The notes: generated by a model not told the origin, from the letters alone. A DNA stretch of 64,000 bases from Colwellia piezophila ATCC BAA-637 (GCF_000378625.1 NZ_KB905167.1:62001-126000); one strand, 5' to 3'; shown: positions 26,977 through 38,316, counted from the first letter of the stretch. Numbers and translations: made by a program.

Positions 26977-28680
26977 ATGTACCGCAATTTTTTCTCATTA
27001 AGCGAATTACCTTTTTCTATTTCCCCCGATCCTAAATATTTGTTTATGAGTGATAGGCATAGGGAGGCTTTAGCACATTTAACTTATGGTTTAGGAGAAA
27101 CGGGAGGTTTTGCTTTATTAACCGGGGAAGTGGGTACGGGAAAAACAACCATCAGCCGTTGCTTAATGGAGCAATTACCTGATAATACCCAAGCTGCTTT
27201 TATTCTTAACCCAACCTTATCCAGCCAAGAATTACTGGCCACTATATGTGATGAATTAAAGATTCGTTATCGAAAAAGTGATGCCAGTTTAAAAAACTTA
27301 ACCGACAAAATTGCCGAAAAACTACTGAAAAATCATGACAAAGATATCAATACTTTATTGATTATCGATGAAGCACAGCACTTGCAACCGGAAGTGTTAG
27401 AGCAGTTACGTTTATTAACGAATTTAGAAACCAATACTAAAAAGTTATTACAGGTAATTTTAATTGGTCAGCCAGAATTACAACAATTATTACAACGTCG
27501 AGATTTACGGCAATTAGCGCAGCGGATAACGGCTCGCTATCATTTAATGCCGTTAACAAAGCTAGAGCTTGACCAATACATTAAACACAGATTAATGGTT
27601 GCAGATTGTGCCAGAGCACTTTTTGATAAAGCTGCTTTAGCGAAAATTCATCAGCTATCGCAAGGCGTACCTAGGTTAACCAACCTCATTTGTCATAGTG
27701 CACTGATGCTGGCCTATAACCAAAATGACAGTGTTGTTAATAAAAAGACCGTTATTGCGGCGGCGGAGCGGGCCTTGGGTGATGACCTCATAACTAAGCG
27801 AGGACTAAGTCATTATAACGGTGCATTGGTATTTTCTACGGCATTAAGTGTTGCTGCTTTCTTTGCTTTAGCGGGGTTTTGGTGGGGGCAAACGCAGGCT
27901 CCTATGAGTCCAGTGATGGTAAGTACGGCTCAAGAGCAAATAAACACTCTTCAAAAGCTAGTAAATAGTGATCAAGTTCATGCTAAGGCTACGGAGCTAG
28001 CAAAGCCTGTAGTAGATGAAAAGAGCAGAGAAAAAGTTGTAATGAATACTGGTGAAAAATCAGGAAACACTATAATAACTATTGCGGATAACTCATCTCT
28101 AGGCACAAATAAAGATACCCCAAAAGCTAACAATATTTTTGTTGAGGGTAAAACGATGCCAACGCCCGCAGTGATTAAGACCACGAACCAAACGAATACG
28201 GATAAAACACTCTTTGTCAGTGCCAAGAAGAAGAATATAGTAAATAACACCTATGAAGATTATCAAGTGCAAGAAGTCGAAGGCGTGTCTAGTGATTTAG
28301 TAGCACGATTTCAGACGGCACTTGATGAAACCAATGATGAAAGTAAAGCGGGATATTCAACGAGCAATCAGTCAAGCAATTATCGCCCTGAAGACAAGCA
28401 GAATGATTTTGAGTTACTTGAGAATATTAATAACTCAATGGCATCTATTAGGTCAATATCCCAAATGCCAGCAGAGCTAAAAAATGCCTTACCGAGCATG
28501 AACTTTGAACAACATATTTATGTCTCAGATGGCAATGGCTGGGTAAAGGTCAATGGTCGAGATCGTTATGAAGGAGACTATATTGGCGATAACGTAGTGG
28601 TTGAAAAAATATTACCACAGCAAGTGATTCTCTCTTTTCAAGGTGAAACATTTAGCTTACCCGCTTTAAGCAACTGGTAA
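26977..28680 (+). CDS. GspA-GspB fusion-like AAA ATPase (type II secretion secretin assembly)
   Basis: The first 290 residues are ExeA/GspA-like: MYRNFFSLSELPFSISPDPKYLFMS, Walker A GEVGTGKTT (about residue 50), Walker B LLIIDEAQHL (about 128), and RQLAQRITARYHLMPL. One transmembrane helix follows (about residues 283-304). After a long low-complexity periplasmic linker, the last 60 residues (IYVSDGNGWVKVNGRDRYEGDYIG, LPQQVILSFQGETFSLP) match the GspB C-terminal domain. In Aeromonas, ExeA and ExeB are separate partners that help assemble the secretin through peptidoglycan. No peptidoglycan-binding domain is visible here. ATG 26977 fits the family N-terminus; the frame opens at 26917. Confidence 0.82.
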   Translation: MYRNFFSLSELPFSISPDPKYLFMSDRHREALAHLTYGLGETGGFALLTGEVGTGKTTISRCLMEQLPDNTQAAFILNPTLSSQELLATICDELKIRYRKSDASLKNLTDKIAEKLLKNHDKDINTLLIIDEAQHLQPEVLEQLRLLTNLETNTKKLLQVILIGQPELQQLLQRRDLRQLAQRITARYHLMPLTKLELDQYIKHRLMVADCARALFDKAALAKIHQLSQGVPRLTNLICHSALMLAYNQNDSVVNKKTVIAAAERALGDDLITKRGLSHYNGALVFSTALSVAAFFALAGFWWGQTQAPMSPVMVSTAQEQINTLQKLVNSDQVHAKATELAKPVVDEKSREKVVMNTGEKSGNTIITIADNSSLGTNKDTPKANNIFVEGKTMPTPAVIKTTNQTNTDKTLFVSAKKKNIVNNTYEDYQVQEVEGVSSDLVARFQTALDETNDESKAGYSTSNQSSNYRPEDKQNDFELLENINNSMASIRSISQMPAELKNALPSMNFEQHIYVSDGNGWVKVNGRDRYEGDYIGDNVVVEKILPQQVILSFQGETFSLPALSNW

Positions 28681-28735
28681 CTGTTACTCTTTTTAACTTG
28701 CTAGTAAATTATTACCAGTAACGGAACTGAAAAAG

Positions 28736-28773
28736 AAAAAGCCCAGCTAAGTGGCTACTTAGCTGGGCTTTTT
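28736..28773. terminator. Bidirectional terminator
   Basis: A 12-bp perfect stem GCCCAGCTAAGT / ACTTAGCTGGGC with a GGCT loop, flanked by AAAAA and TTTTT. It serves both the GspA-GspB-like gene (+) and leuD (-). Confidence 0.92.
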
Positions 28774-28801
28774 ATATCGTCTCGGTGACGTTATTTTAAG
28801 G

Positions 28802-29398
28802 CTACTGCCAAGCAGGCATTTTCGCTTCAAAGGCTTTGATGGTATCCAGTTTATCTAGAGTCCAACCGACGCTATCTACACCATTTTCCAAGCTGTATTG
28901 TTGAAACTCATTTAAGCTGAATGTAAACGAAAGTTCGCCACGAGTAATAACATTATTGGGTAAATCAACTTTCAAGGTTAGTTGAGTGTCAGCAGATAGT
29001 TTAAATAACTGGTCAATTTCAGCTTCATTTAATTTAATCGGTAAAAGACCGACATTGATACAGTTACCGTAAAAAATATCAGCAAAACTTGAAGATATAA
29101 TCACTTTAAAACCAAATTCTTGCAGTGCCCAAGGCGCATGTTCGCGACTTGAACCACAGCCAAAGTTTTCACGGGTTAACAAAATGCTGGCGCCTTTATA
29201 TTCGACTTTGTTAAGAATAAACTCAGGGTTTACCTGCGTACCCGCATGATCAAGATAGCGACTATCATGAAATAAATGTACGCCAAAACCTACACGTTCA
29301 GTTTTTTGTAAAAATTGCTTTGGGATGATTTGATCGGTATCGACATTGGCGATATCTAATGGCACAACCAAACCAGTATGAGTGTTAAACTTTTCCAT
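28802..29398 (-). CDS. leuD: 3-isopropylmalate dehydratase small subunit
   Basis: LeuD is the swivel-domain subunit of isopropylmalate isomerase, which converts 2- to 3-isopropylmalate in leucine synthesis. The 198-residue product shows [12 protein letters not shown], the substrate-specific loop [19 protein letters not shown], and [18 protein letters not shown]. The length is typical (E. coli 201). It is the last gene of leuABCD, 140 bp after leuC; that gap contains a small inverted repeat. Confidence 0.97.
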   Translation of the reverse strand: MEKFNTHTGLVVPLDIANVDTDQIIPKQFLQKTERVGFGVHLFHDSRYLDHAGTQVNPEFILNKVEYKGASILLTRENFGCGSSREHAPWALQEFGFKVIISSSFADIFYGNCINVGLLPIKLNEAEIDQLFKLSADTQLTLKVDLPNNVITRGELSFTFSLNEFQQYSLENGVDSVGWTLDKLDTIKAFEAKMPAWQ

Positions 29399-29470
29399 TT
29401 TCTATTCCTCTGATTGGGTAGACGCTGCTATTTTCTGCAAATCGCCGTGAATATATCCCTATAGGCTTAA

Positions 29471-29490
29471 CTTTAACATCCATGTTAAAG
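29471..29490. other. Inverted repeat between leuC and leuD
   Basis: CTTTAACAT-CC-ATGTTAAAG is a perfect 9-bp inverted repeat within the 140-bp leuC-leuD gap. It has no T-run. It could be a small mRNA hairpin or a chance palindrome. Confidence 0.35.
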
Positions 29491-29538
29491 ATATTTGCGC
29501 CAAATCTAGCAGCACCTACCCCATAATTTAATAGTGAA

Positions 29539-30954
29539 CTAGCTGTTTAAATCAACAAAGTGGCCAGTTATCGCTGCTGCAGCTGCCATTTCAGGACTCA
29601 CTAGATGAGTACGGCTACCACGACCTTGACGGCCTTCAAAGTTACGATTACTGGTTGAAGCACAACGGTCGCCTTCTTCTAAAACGTCATCATTCATACC
29701 TAAACACATAGAACAACCCGGTAAGCGCCACTCAAAACCTGCATCAGTGAATATTTTATCTAAACCTTCACTTTCAGCTTGTTCTTTCACGCGGTAAGAG
29801 CCTGGAACGATAATGGCATCTACGCCCTCTACTACTTGCTGGCCTTGATATTGCTGAACAACACCGGCCGCAGCGCGTAAATCTTCAATACGAGAGTTAG
29901 TACAAGAGCCAATAAATACCTTGTTCACGTGGATATCAGTCATCTTAGTACCGGCGGTTAGGTCCATATACTTAAGGGCATTTATACAAGACTCCTTCTC
30001 AACGGGATCACTGAAATCGTCAGGGGAAGGCACAATACCGTCGACGCTAATAACTTGCCCAGGATTTGTGCCCCAAGTAACTTGGGCTTTAATGTCTTTT
30101 GCTGCAAGTGTTATTACCGCATCAAAAGTTGCATCAGTATCCGATTTTAATTTTTTCCAATCGGCTACTGCTTGGCTAAACACTTCACCTTTTGGTGCGT
30201 ATTCTTTACCTTCTACGTAATCAAAAGTAGTTTTGTCTGGGGCAATTAAACCGGCTTTGGCGCCAAATTCGATACTCATATTACAAACTGTCATGCGCTC
30301 TTCCATACTTAGCGCTTCGATAGCTTCACCACAGTATTCAACCACATAACCTGTTGCGCCAGCACTACCGGTTTTACCGATAATAGCTAAGATAATATCT
30401 TTGGCACTAATGCCGGCACCGACATGACCTTTAACTTCTATTTTCATGGTTTTTGCTTTGTTTTGACGTAAAGTCTGCGTAGCAAAAACATGTTCTACTT
30501 CTGAGGTACCAATACCAAAAGCAAGAGCACCAAAAGCGCCATGGGTAGCGGTATGTGAATCACCACAAACAATAATAGTGCCGGGTAAAGTCAAACCTAA
30601 CTCAGGCCCAATAACATGAGCGATACCTTGGTTTTTGTGACCCATATCAAACAGCTCGATACCAAAGTCTTTACAGTTTATTGCTAACGCGCGTAATTGG
30701 TTGGCAGCGCCTTCACCGGCAGCATCAATTTTAATTGAGCGCGTTGAAATATTATGATCCATAGTAGCAATGGTACGTTCAGGGTGACGTACCGGGCGAT
30801 TATGAAAGCGTAAACTGGCAAAAGCTTGTGGTGAGGTCACTTCATGAATCAAATGACGGTCAACATACAATAATGGTGTTTCCCCTTTAGCGTCTTCAAC
30901 TAAATGGCTTTGCCATAATTTTTCGTACATGGTTTGTGGGCTAGTTGTTGTCAT
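29539..30954 (-). CDS. leuC: 3-isopropylmalate dehydratase large subunit
   Basis: LeuC carries the [4Fe-4S] cluster of the isomerase. Cluster Cys residues are visible in FIGSCTNSR and the pair in [10 protein letters not shown]; also [28 protein letters not shown]. The frame is open 29 codons upstream into leuB, but ATG 30954 ([19 protein letters not shown]) is the family start and gives 471 residues (E. coli 466). The leuB stop ends one nucleotide before this ATG, so translation is probably coupled. Confidence 0.97.
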   Translation of the reverse strand: MTTTSPQTMYEKLWQSHLVEDAKGETPLLYVDRHLIHEVTSPQAFASLRFHNRPVRHPERTIATMDHNISTRSIKIDAAGEGAANQLRALAINCKDFGIELFDMGHKNQGIAHVIGPELGLTLPGTIIVCGDSHTATHGAFGALAFGIGTSEVEHVFATQTLRQNKAKTMKIEVKGHVGAGISAKDIILAIIGKTGSAGATGYVVEYCGEAIEALSMEERMTVCNMSIEFGAKAGLIAPDKTTFDYVEGKEYAPKGEVFSQAVADWKKLKSDTDATFDAVITLAAKDIKAQVTWGTNPGQVISVDGIVPSPDDFSDPVEKESCINALKYMDLTAGTKMTDIHVNKVFIGSCTNSRIEDLRAAAGVVQQYQGQQVVEGVDAIIVPGSYRVKEQAESEGLDKIFTDAGFEWRLPGCSMCLGMNDDVLEEGDRCASTSNRNFEGRQGRGSRTHLVSPEMAAAAAITGHFVDLNS

Positions 30955-30955
30955 C

Positions 30956-32083
<1,128 letters not shown>

Positions 32084-32103
32084 TTAAATTGTAATTTTTC
32101 TTT

Positions 32104-32127
32104 AGCGCGAATAAATTCCCGCCTACA
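32104..32127 (-). repeat. REP-like hairpin, copy 3 (leuA-leuB gap)
   Basis: Minus-strand TGTAGGCGGGAATTTATTCG followed by CGCT; the hairpin arms are GCG-GAAT / ATTC-CGC. It forms an inverted pair with copy 4, 12 bp away. Confidence 0.65.
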
Positions 32128-32139
32128 TACGCGTTCACA

Positions 32140-32163
32140 TGTAGGCGGGATTTTAATCGCGCT
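32140..32163 (+). repeat. REP-like hairpin, copy 4 (leuA-leuB gap)
   Basis: TGTAGGCGGGATTTTAATCG followed by CGCT. With copy 3 it makes a larger palindrome with a perfect CCCGCCTACAT / ATGTAGGCGGG stem, like a BIME. In mRNA this would be a very stable hairpin between leuA and leuB. Confidence 0.7.
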
Positions 32164-32173
32164 TGTTTAATGT

Positions 32174-33751
32174 TTATTTTGCTAATTTTAAATCGGCAAT
32201 AGTCATCGCTCTATGGATACTGTTTAGCGCATGAATTAATGCTTGCCCAGACGCTTCAATAACATCAGTTTCTAAACCGTAACCATGGAAGTTTCTACCT
32301 TGCCAAGTAATGACTAAATCAGCTTGGCCTAAACCATCTTCACCTGAGCCTTTGTTTGATATTTTGTAATCACTGACTTCAAATTCGATATCAACACTCT
32401 GCTTAATAGCTTGATATAGTGCATCAACTGGTCCATTACCTGTTGCTGCCTGTACTTTACTGTTGCCGTTATCGCCTTCTGCCTTGCTGCCAGAGATAAG
32501 TTTGATGCTGGCAGTAGCAAATTCACCGTCACCACATTGCACATTAATGGTGTCTAATCGGTAAAAATCTTGTAAATCTTTTTGCTGCAACTTAAATACT
32601 AAGGCTTCTAAGTCATCATCAAATACTTGGCCTTTTTTATCCGCTAGCGTGATAAAGTCACTGTAAAGTTCCTCAATATCATAATCAGACTCTTGATAAC
32701 CTAAACTTGCCATACGGTGTTTAATGACATGACGACCGCTGCGTGAGGTAAGGTTCAATTTGGTTTTAGCAATGCCGACACTTTCTGGTGTCATGATTTC
32801 ATAAGTATTGCTGGCTTTTAACATGCCATCTTGATGAATACCTGAGGAGTGACTAAAGGCATTACCGCCGACAATTGCTTTGTTTAATTGCACCGGCATA
32901 TTACATACAGTACTGACTAACTTAGATACGCGGGCAATTTCTTGATGATTGATATTGGTGTTCAAACCTAACAAAGCTTGACGAGTTTTTATGATCATCG
33001 CCACTTCTTCTAAAGAGCAGTTACCGGCACGCTCGCCAATACCATTAATGGTACATTCGATTTGACGGGCACCTGCTTGCACTGCCGCCATAGAGTTAGC
33101 AACTGCAAGACCTAAGTCATTATGACAATGTACAGAAATCACCGCTTGGTCGATATTCGGCACACGATTAAATAAATCAGTAATGATGCCTTGGAATTCA
33201 AAAGGCAGAGTATAACCTACGGTATCAGGAATATTTACTGTGGTGGCACCGGCTTTTATGGCACTTTCTACCATGCGGCATAAATTATCAATGGGCGTGC
33301 GGCCAGCATCTTCACAAGAAAACTCGACATCGTCGGTGTATTTTCTTGCATGCTTAATCGCATGTACTGCCATGGCTTCAACATCGCTAAATTCTTTACG
33401 TAATTTTTGTTTTACATGGACATCAGAGGTAGAAATAAAGGTATGGATACGAAATTGTTCAGCAACTTTTAGCGCTTCGCCACAGGCGTCAATATCGGCT
33501 TCAACAGCGCGCGCTAAACCACAAACACGAGCATTTTTTATCACACGAGCTATTTGTTGGACCGATTCGAAATCACCAGGTGATGATACAGGAAAGCCTA
33601 CTTCCATAACATCGACCCCTAAACGTTCGATAGCTAAGGCAATTTGCAGCTTTTCGTGTACAGATAAGCTAGCATTTAATGCTTGTTCTCCATCGCGTAA
33701 AGTGGTGTCAAAAATAATGACTTGGTCATTGTTAACTTGTGGGATGCTCAT
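32174..33751 (-). CDS. leuA: 2-isopropylmalate synthase
   Basis: LeuA condenses acetyl-CoA with 2-ketoisovalerate, the first and feedback-inhibited step to leucine. The 525-residue product shows the DRE-TIM motifs [80 protein letters not shown] and the C-terminal allosteric domain (from about residue 390, with [14 protein letters not shown]). The length is near E. coli (523). It is the first structural gene of the leu operon, preceded by a leader peptide and attenuator. Confidence 0.97.
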   Translation of the reverse strand: MSIPQVNNDQVIIFDTTLRDGEQALNASLSVHEKLQIALAIERLGVDVMEVGFPVSSPGDFESVQQIARVIKNARVCGLARAVEADIDACGEALKVAEQFRIHTFISTSDVHVKQKLRKEFSDVEAMAVHAIKHARKYTDDVEFSCEDAGRTPIDNLCRMVESAIKAGATTVNIPDTVGYTLPFEFQGIITDLFNRVPNIDQAVISVHCHNDLGLAVANSMAAVQAGARQIECTINGIGERAGNCSLEEVAMIIKTRQALLGLNTNINHQEIARVSKLVSTVCNMPVQLNKAIVGGNAFSHSSGIHQDGMLKASNTYEIMTPESVGIAKTKLNLTSRSGRHVIKHRMASLGYQESDYDIEELYSDFITLADKKGQVFDDDLEALVFKLQQKDLQDFYRLDTINVQCGDGEFATASIKLISGSKAEGDNGNSKVQAATGNGPVDALYQAIKQSVDIEFEVSDYKISNKGSGEDGLGQADLVITWQGRNFHGYGLETDVIEASGQALIHALNSIHRAMTIADLKLAK

Positions 33752-33811
33752 GTTTTTTGTCCTTTAAAATCTGATATCTACGGTAAAATTTTCACTATTA
33801 ACTGCGGACAT

Positions 33812-33842
33812 AAAAAAACCCGCGATTGTTAGCGCGGGTTTT
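33812..33842 (-). terminator. leu operon attenuator terminator
   Basis: On the minus strand AAAACCCGCG pairs with CGCGGGTTTT across an 8-nt loop and runs into a T-tract of about 7. It lies about 60 bp before leuA and 54 bp after the leader peptide stop. The segment GCGCGGctaGGTTTT at the end of the leader ORF (33891-33905) can pair with the 5' arm of this stem instead, giving an antiterminator. Confidence 0.88.
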
Positions 33843-33895
33843 AATTAATTTCTACTTAGTTCTTAATATTTAAACTGTTGAAGAAGCAACAAAAC

Positions 33896-33958
33896 CTAGC
33901 CGCGCATGGTGAGTGCGAGCAGGAGGTTAGTTTTAATGTACTTAATCAATTTAGTCAT
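33896..33958 (-). CDS. leuL: leu operon leader peptide
   Basis: A 20-codon ORF encoding MTKLIKYIKTNLLLALTMRG. Its Leu codons CTC CTG CTC, then CTC one codon later, are clustered and rich in CTC, which is uncommon for this AT-rich sequence. Position, size, Leu cluster and the downstream mutually exclusive hairpins are those of a transcription attenuation leader: stalling at Leu codons would leave the antiterminator free, while reading to the stop at 33896 would cover it and allow termination. The ribosome-binding site is weak (ACGAAAC). Confidence 0.85.
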   Translation of the reverse strand: MTKLIKYIKTNLLLALTMRG

Positions 33959-33978
33959 TTTTGTTTCGTTAATTAGTA

Positions 33979-33998
33979 TTTGTGTAAAAATTCACAAA
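33979..33998. promoter_or_regulatory. CRP-like palindrome upstream of leuL
   Basis: TTTGTGTAAAAATTCACAAA is a near-palindrome that fits TGTGA-N6-TCACA with one mismatch (minus strand TGTGA-N6-ACACA). It lies about 20 bp before the leuL start, close to where leu transcription should begin, so a bound regulator would more likely repress than activate. Confidence 0.35.
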
Positions 33999-34175
33999 AA
34001 GCTGATAAATATTCTATTTAAGAGAAAACTATTCAATATACTATTAATAGCGCACTTGGCTTAGCAGTGTCAATGGATAAAAGGTAATATGATAGTTAAT
34101 TATTCAAGGTTGAAATTACTAATAGATCGATGACGCTAGCCATGAGTAGGTACTGAGCTTTTTACTTTGGCTCTG

Positions 34176-34904
34176 CTAAGTTTTCTTTAGCCCTAAAAAA
34201 ACTTTAAATTTATCCAACGTACTCGGTTTAATCATAGGGCTATTAAGTTGCACCTTACGCTCTACTAATGCTTCTTTTATTACCGTTCGATCCCATTCCT
34301 TTGTTTTGCCTTTTATTTTTGCTGATTCAAAGTCAATAAAATGATAAAAAACGTCAGGTCTTTTATCTTGCTCTTTAATTTCATCGGCATGAAAAATTAG
34401 CAGATCTATATTGCCCTGATATTTGTTATTGCAAAAGTCTTTAAGCTCATAACAATGAGTGATGGAATCTTGTTGGTTAAAAAAATCAGCGTCTCTTTTT
34501 TCATGCTCTTCATGAGTATTATCATTATGAAATGGTGCTTTCATGTCCCAACGAATCAACAATACTTTATCTGCGTTTAATGATTGTTGCAGGGCGATAA
34601 TTCGTTTTTGGTAAGTGGCAACTCTTTCTTGTGACCAATGGTGCTCATGCATAAGGCCAATTTGGTATTGGGTGTTTAATACCCATGGAGACTCCTTACC
34701 CTTCTGGGTAAAACTGATCTTATTTTGGCAATTTGAGAGTGAAAAGAAATCATTGAAATCATTTTTAAACACTGCAAGGACTGCTTGCGCGCTATTTAGA
34801 GTCCAATCTAGAGGCAAAGCTTCTTGTCTTAAATCTAAGTCTCTAAGGGCTTGCGCAACTCTGCAGTTAGCACCAATAGGTATGATAGTGTCGTATTTCA
34901 TCAT
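34176..34904 (-). CDS. DUF1796 family protein (putative papain-like cysteine peptidase)
   Basis: A 242-residue protein with the DUF1796 start: IIPIGANCRVAQALRDLDLRQEALPLDW, where the Cys in GANCRVA is the predicted nucleophile, and FDFF/LLIRWDMKAP segments later. The family is annotated as putative cysteine peptidase, mostly on fold prediction; members often sit among glycosyltransferase genes. It ends the gmd-fcl run, 41 bp after fcl, which suggests a role in surface glycan assembly, but this is inference. The start could be either of two adjacent ATG codons. Confidence 0.75.
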   Translation of the reverse strand: MMKYDTIIPIGANCRVAQALRDLDLRQEALPLDWTLNSAQAVLAVFKNDFNDFFSLSNCQNKISFTQKGKESPWVLNTQYQIGLMHEHHWSQERVATYQKRIIALQQSLNADKVLLIRWDMKAPFHNDNTHEEHEKRDADFFNQQDSITHCYELKDFCNNKYQGNIDLLIFHADEIKEQDKRPDVFYHFIDFESAKIKGKTKEWDRTVIKEALVERKVQLNSPMIKPSTLDKFKVFLGLKKT

Positions 34905-34945
34905 ATTGACTCCTTATGCCGTGGTGGAATTATTCACCATGAACG

Positions 34946-35917
34946 TTATGCACCCTTTATTGTTGTTTGATTATCAACAAACCATTGATAAGCCATTTTC
35001 AAACCATCTTCTAATGATACCGAGTACTGCCAGCCTAGGGATTTAAGTCGGTCGACATTCATTAATTTTCGTGGTGCACCATCGGGTTTTGTGGCATCAA
35101 AAACGATTTCCCCTTGATAACCAACGACCTTAGCTACAGTCTCCACTAACTCACGAATGGTACAATCAACACCTGTGCCGACATTAATATGGCTTAACAT
35201 GGGCTGAGTGTTATCATCATAAATATTTTTATCTAAATTCATCACATGAATTGATGCTGCTGCCATATCATCGACATATAAAAATTCACGCATCGGTTTA
35301 CCACTGCCCCAAGCCACTACTTGTGCATCTTGCTTTTGCTTAGCTTCATGAAAACGACGTAATAAAGCCGGAATAACATGACTATTTTCTGGGTGAAAGT
35401 TATCAAAAGCACCATAGAGGTTCGTTGGCATAACACTACGATAATCTCGTCCAAATTGGCGGTTATAACTTTCACAGAGTTTAATGCCGGCAATTTTAGC
35501 TATCGCGTAGGGTTCATTGGTTTCTTCTAAAGGATCGGTTAATAACGCAGATTCAGCCATAGGTTGTTGAGCGAGTTTAGGGTAAATACAGGATGAACCC
35601 AAAAAAAGTAATTGCTGAATATTTGCAAGATGCGCACTATTAATGATGTTGCATTGGATCATTAAGTTTTCATAAATAAAATCGGCTGGGTAAGTATTGT
35701 TAGCAACAATACCACCCACTTTAGCCGCAGCTAAATAGACTTGATCGATCTTTTCAGTTTGAAAAAACTCAAGAACAGCTTGTTGGTTGTTTAAATCTAA
35801 CTGCTGGCGTGTGCGGGTAATAATCTTTATGTTATTAACTTTACTCAGTTGGCGGACAATAGCTGAGCCGACCATGCCATTGTGGCCCGCGACAAAAATG
35901 TGTGTTGTGTTATTCAC
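34946..35917 (-). CDS. fcl: GDP-L-fucose synthase
   Basis: Fcl (WcaG) epimerises and reduces GDP-4-keto-6-deoxy-D-mannose to GDP-L-fucose with NADPH. The 323-residue SDR protein has the nucleotide-binding [38 protein letters not shown], the YAIAKIAG catalytic Tyr/Lys motif, and [24 protein letters not shown]. The length matches the family (E. coli 321). It follows gmd by 69 bp on the same strand, giving a complete route from GDP-mannose to GDP-fucose. Confidence 0.96.
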   Translation of the reverse strand: MNNTTHIFVAGHNGMVGSAIVRQLSKVNNIKIITRTRQQLDLNNQQAVLEFFQTEKIDQVYLAAAKVGGIVANNTYPADFIYENLMIQCNIINSAHLANIQQLLFLGSSCIYPKLAQQPMAESALLTDPLEETNEPYAIAKIAGIKLCESYNRQFGRDYRSVMPTNLYGAFDNFHPENSHVIPALLRRFHEAKQKQDAQVVAWGSGKPMREFLYVDDMAAASIHVMNLDKNIYDDNTQPMLSHINVGTGVDCTIRELVETVAKVVGYQGEIVFDATKPDGAPRKLMNVDRLKSLGWQYSVSLEDGLKMAYQWFVDNQTTIKGA

Positions 35918-35986
35918 AAATACCTCTTAGAGCTCTTTTATCTTGAGCGAGCACGTACTTTACTCGCTCAAGGTTATTGTTGATTA

Positions 35987-37114
35987 TTAGCTTTCCACTG
36001 TCACTGCAATGTCATAGCCATGATCTTTTAATATGGCATGTTGCTTAGCTTTATTGAGATCATGCGCCACCATTTCTGCACACATCTCTTCAACGGTGAT
36101 TTCTGGCGTCCAACCTAATTTTGCTTTGGCTTTTGAGGGGTCACCTAATAGGGTTTCTACTTCGGCAGGACGGAAATATCGCGGGTCGACTTTTACTATA
36201 ACGTCACCGACTTTTGCTGCTGGCGCATTATCACCAGAAATTGAAGTTATCGTGGCAATTTCATTAAGGCCTTCGCCAGTGAATGCTAATTCAATACCAA
36301 CTTCTTTAGCAGACAACTTAACAAATTCACGAACACTTATTTGCTTGCCTGTGGCAATAACAAAATCATCCGGTTGTTCTTGTTGAAGCATCATCCATTG
36401 CATACGCACGTAGTCTTTTGCATGTCCCCAGTCACGTAATGCATCCATATTGCCAAGATACAAACACTGCTCTAAACCTTGTGAAATACTAGCTATGGCA
36501 CGGGTAATTTTTCGGGTTACAAAGGTTTCTCCGCGGCGCGGCGACTCATGGTTAAATAAAATACCATTACAAGCATACATGCCATATGACTCACGGTAAT
36601 TAATTACTATCCAGTAAGCATACATTTTTGCTACTGCATAAGGAGAGCGCGGATGAAATGGCGTGGTTTCAGTTTGCGGTATTTCTTGCACTTCCCCATA
36701 AAGTTCAGAGGTAGATGCCTGATAAAACTTTGTCGTTTTTTCCATGCCTAAAAAGCGGATTGCTTCTAATAAACGCAAAGTGCCCATGGCATCAACATCG
36801 GCGGTATATTCAGGGCATTCAAATGAAACGGCTACATGAGATTGAGCGCCTAAATTGTATACTTCATCTGGCTGAACATCCTTTAATATACGGGTAAGGT
36901 TTGAAGAGTCAGTTAAGTCACCATAATGAAGAAAAAACTTTTGATTTTTTTGATGATTATCTTGGTAGATATGATCAACTCGCTCAGTATTCAATGATGA
37001 GGCGCGACGTTTGATTCCGTGCACTTCATAACCTTTTTCTAATAGCAGTTCGGCTAAATATGACCCATCTTGTCCTGTGATGCCGGTAATTAGAGCGATT
37101 TTATTTTTTGACAT
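35987..37114 (-). CDS. gmd: GDP-mannose 4,6-dehydratase
   Basis: Gmd makes GDP-4-keto-6-deoxymannose, the first step to GDP-L-fucose (and GDP-rhamnose or perosamine). The 375-residue product has [46 protein letters not shown], the [11 protein letters not shown] catalytic loop, the [10 protein letters not shown] motif, [17 protein letters not shown] and the NADP-contacting [18 protein letters not shown]. coli Gmd has 373 residues. It diverges from the fucosyltransferase gene across a 248-bp gap. Confidence 0.97.
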   Translation of the reverse strand: MSKNKIALITGITGQDGSYLAELLLEKGYEVHGIKRRASSLNTERVDHIYQDNHQKNQKFFLHYGDLTDSSNLTRILKDVQPDEVYNLGAQSHVAVSFECPEYTADVDAMGTLRLLEAIRFLGMEKTTKFYQASTSELYGEVQEIPQTETTPFHPRSPYAVAKMYAYWIVINYRESYGMYACNGILFNHESPRRGETFVTRKITRAIASISQGLEQCLYLGNMDALRDWGHAKDYVRMQWMMLQQEQPDDFVIATGKQISVREFVKLSAKEVGIELAFTGEGLNEIATITSISGDNAPAAKVGDVIVKVDPRYFRPAEVETLLGDPSKAKAKLGWTPEITVEEMCAEMVAHDLNKAKQHAILKDHGYDIAVTVES

Positions 37115-37362
37115 GACCGAAAGTCCTAATCTTAAGAGTTATTAAAAGCAAAGCTGTTTAAGCTTAATGACAATAATTATAAAGTATTTGGCATAAATAA
37201 AATATAGATGATCTAGCTGTTTGTTTGTATGTTACAAAAATTTAATCGCTTAATATTAAGTGCTTAAATTCGCATGAGCAGTAATGCTCATGATAAACTC
37301 ATCAGTAATTACAAAGAGCCTTGTTGTTCTAAATATCACAATATAATCTATAAAGAGAATGT

Positions 37363-38244
37363 ATGAAAATAGTTAAAATCGCTGGTGGTTTCGGTAATCA
37401 ACTCTTTCAATATGCCTTTTATTTAGCATTAGATAAAAAATATGCTGAGCAGGTTTGTTTAGATAGTTTAGATATGGCGAAATATCGTTTACATAATGGT
37501 TATGAGTTGGAAGGTATTTTTAAACTTGATGCCCGTTATTGCACTGAAGAGCAACGTATTATAGTAAGAAAAGACAATAATATTTTTACCAAGCTACTTA
37601 GCAGTTTGAAAAAAAAACTAGGTAATAACAAAAATTATATTTTAGAGCCGAAACAAGAGCACTTTACTTTCCATGAAAAAAGCTTCGGTCAAGCCAATAC
37701 ACCTACCTACTATAAGGGCTATTGGCAGGATGTTAAGTACCTAGAAAATATTGAAGAAGAGCTGAAGTCTAGCCTTGTTTTTCCTGAGTTTGAACTTGGT
37801 AAAAACATCGAACTTGCTAATTTTATTTCCTCTAATTCATCAGTTTCTCTCCATGTTAGGCGTGGTGATTATGTGCAACATAAAGCCTTTGGTGGAATTT
37901 GTGATTTATCTTATTACCAACGTGCGGTAGAGCAAATAAATACCTTGGTAAAGGATCCTATTTTCATTGTCTTTTCCGATGATATTCAGTGGTGTAAAGA
38001 TAATCTTAATCTTGAAAAAGCCAAGTTTGTTGATTGGAATATTGGCGAGAATTCCTTCCGTGATATGCAATTAATGACTTTGTGTAAGCACAATATCATT
38101 GCTAACAGTAGCTTTAGTTGGTGGGGCGCTTGGTTGAATGCGAATGATGATAAAAATGTCATCTGCCCTGATAAGTGGGTGCATTATACCAGTGCTACGG
38201 GCGTGTTACCGTCAGAGTGGATAAAAATTAAGGCGTCTGTTTAA
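37363..38244 (+). CDS. Alpha-1,2-fucosyltransferase (GT11)
   Basis: GT11 enzymes transfer fucose from GDP-fucose to glycans. The 293-residue product starts VKIAGGFGNQLFQYAFYLAL, the family's first conserved block, and carries the GDP-binding VSLHVRRGDYV (about residue 162-170), IVFSDDIQWCKDNL and the acceptor-domain SFSWWGAWLN. It is the expected consumer of the product of gmd and fcl, which face away from it. The linkage it forms cannot be told from sequence. Confidence 0.92.
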   Translation: MKIVKIAGGFGNQLFQYAFYLALDKKYAEQVCLDSLDMAKYRLHNGYELEGIFKLDARYCTEEQRIIVRKDNNIFTKLLSSLKKKLGNNKNYILEPKQEHFTFHEKSFGQANTPTYYKGYWQDVKYLENIEEELKSSLVFPEFELGKNIELANFISSNSSVSLHVRRGDYVQHKAFGGICDLSYYQRAVEQINTLVKDPIFIVFSDDIQWCKDNLNLEKAKFVDWNIGENSFRDMQLMTLCKHNIIANSSFSWWGAWLNANDDKNVICPDKWVHYTSATGVLPSEWIKIKASV

Positions 38245-38292
38245 ATCATTATGCTATCAGATATTATAAATTAATGAATTTAAAAGAGAAAG

Positions 38293-38316
38293 CCGTATAA
38301 CTTTAGTGTTATACGG
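38293..38316. terminator. Hairpin between convergent glycosyltransferase genes
   Basis: CCGTATAAC-TTTAGT-GTTATACGG is a perfect 9-bp stem, extended by AGCC/GGCT nearby. It lies between convergent genes but lacks a T-run, so it is only a possible terminator. Confidence 0.45.

Noticed and set aside
36033..36386. 117-codon + frame opposite gmd
   Set aside because: It is antisense to a well-conserved gene and has the Ser/Ala-rich bias of a complementary-strand frame. The same applies to most long antisense frames in leuA, leuC, bamB and hisS.
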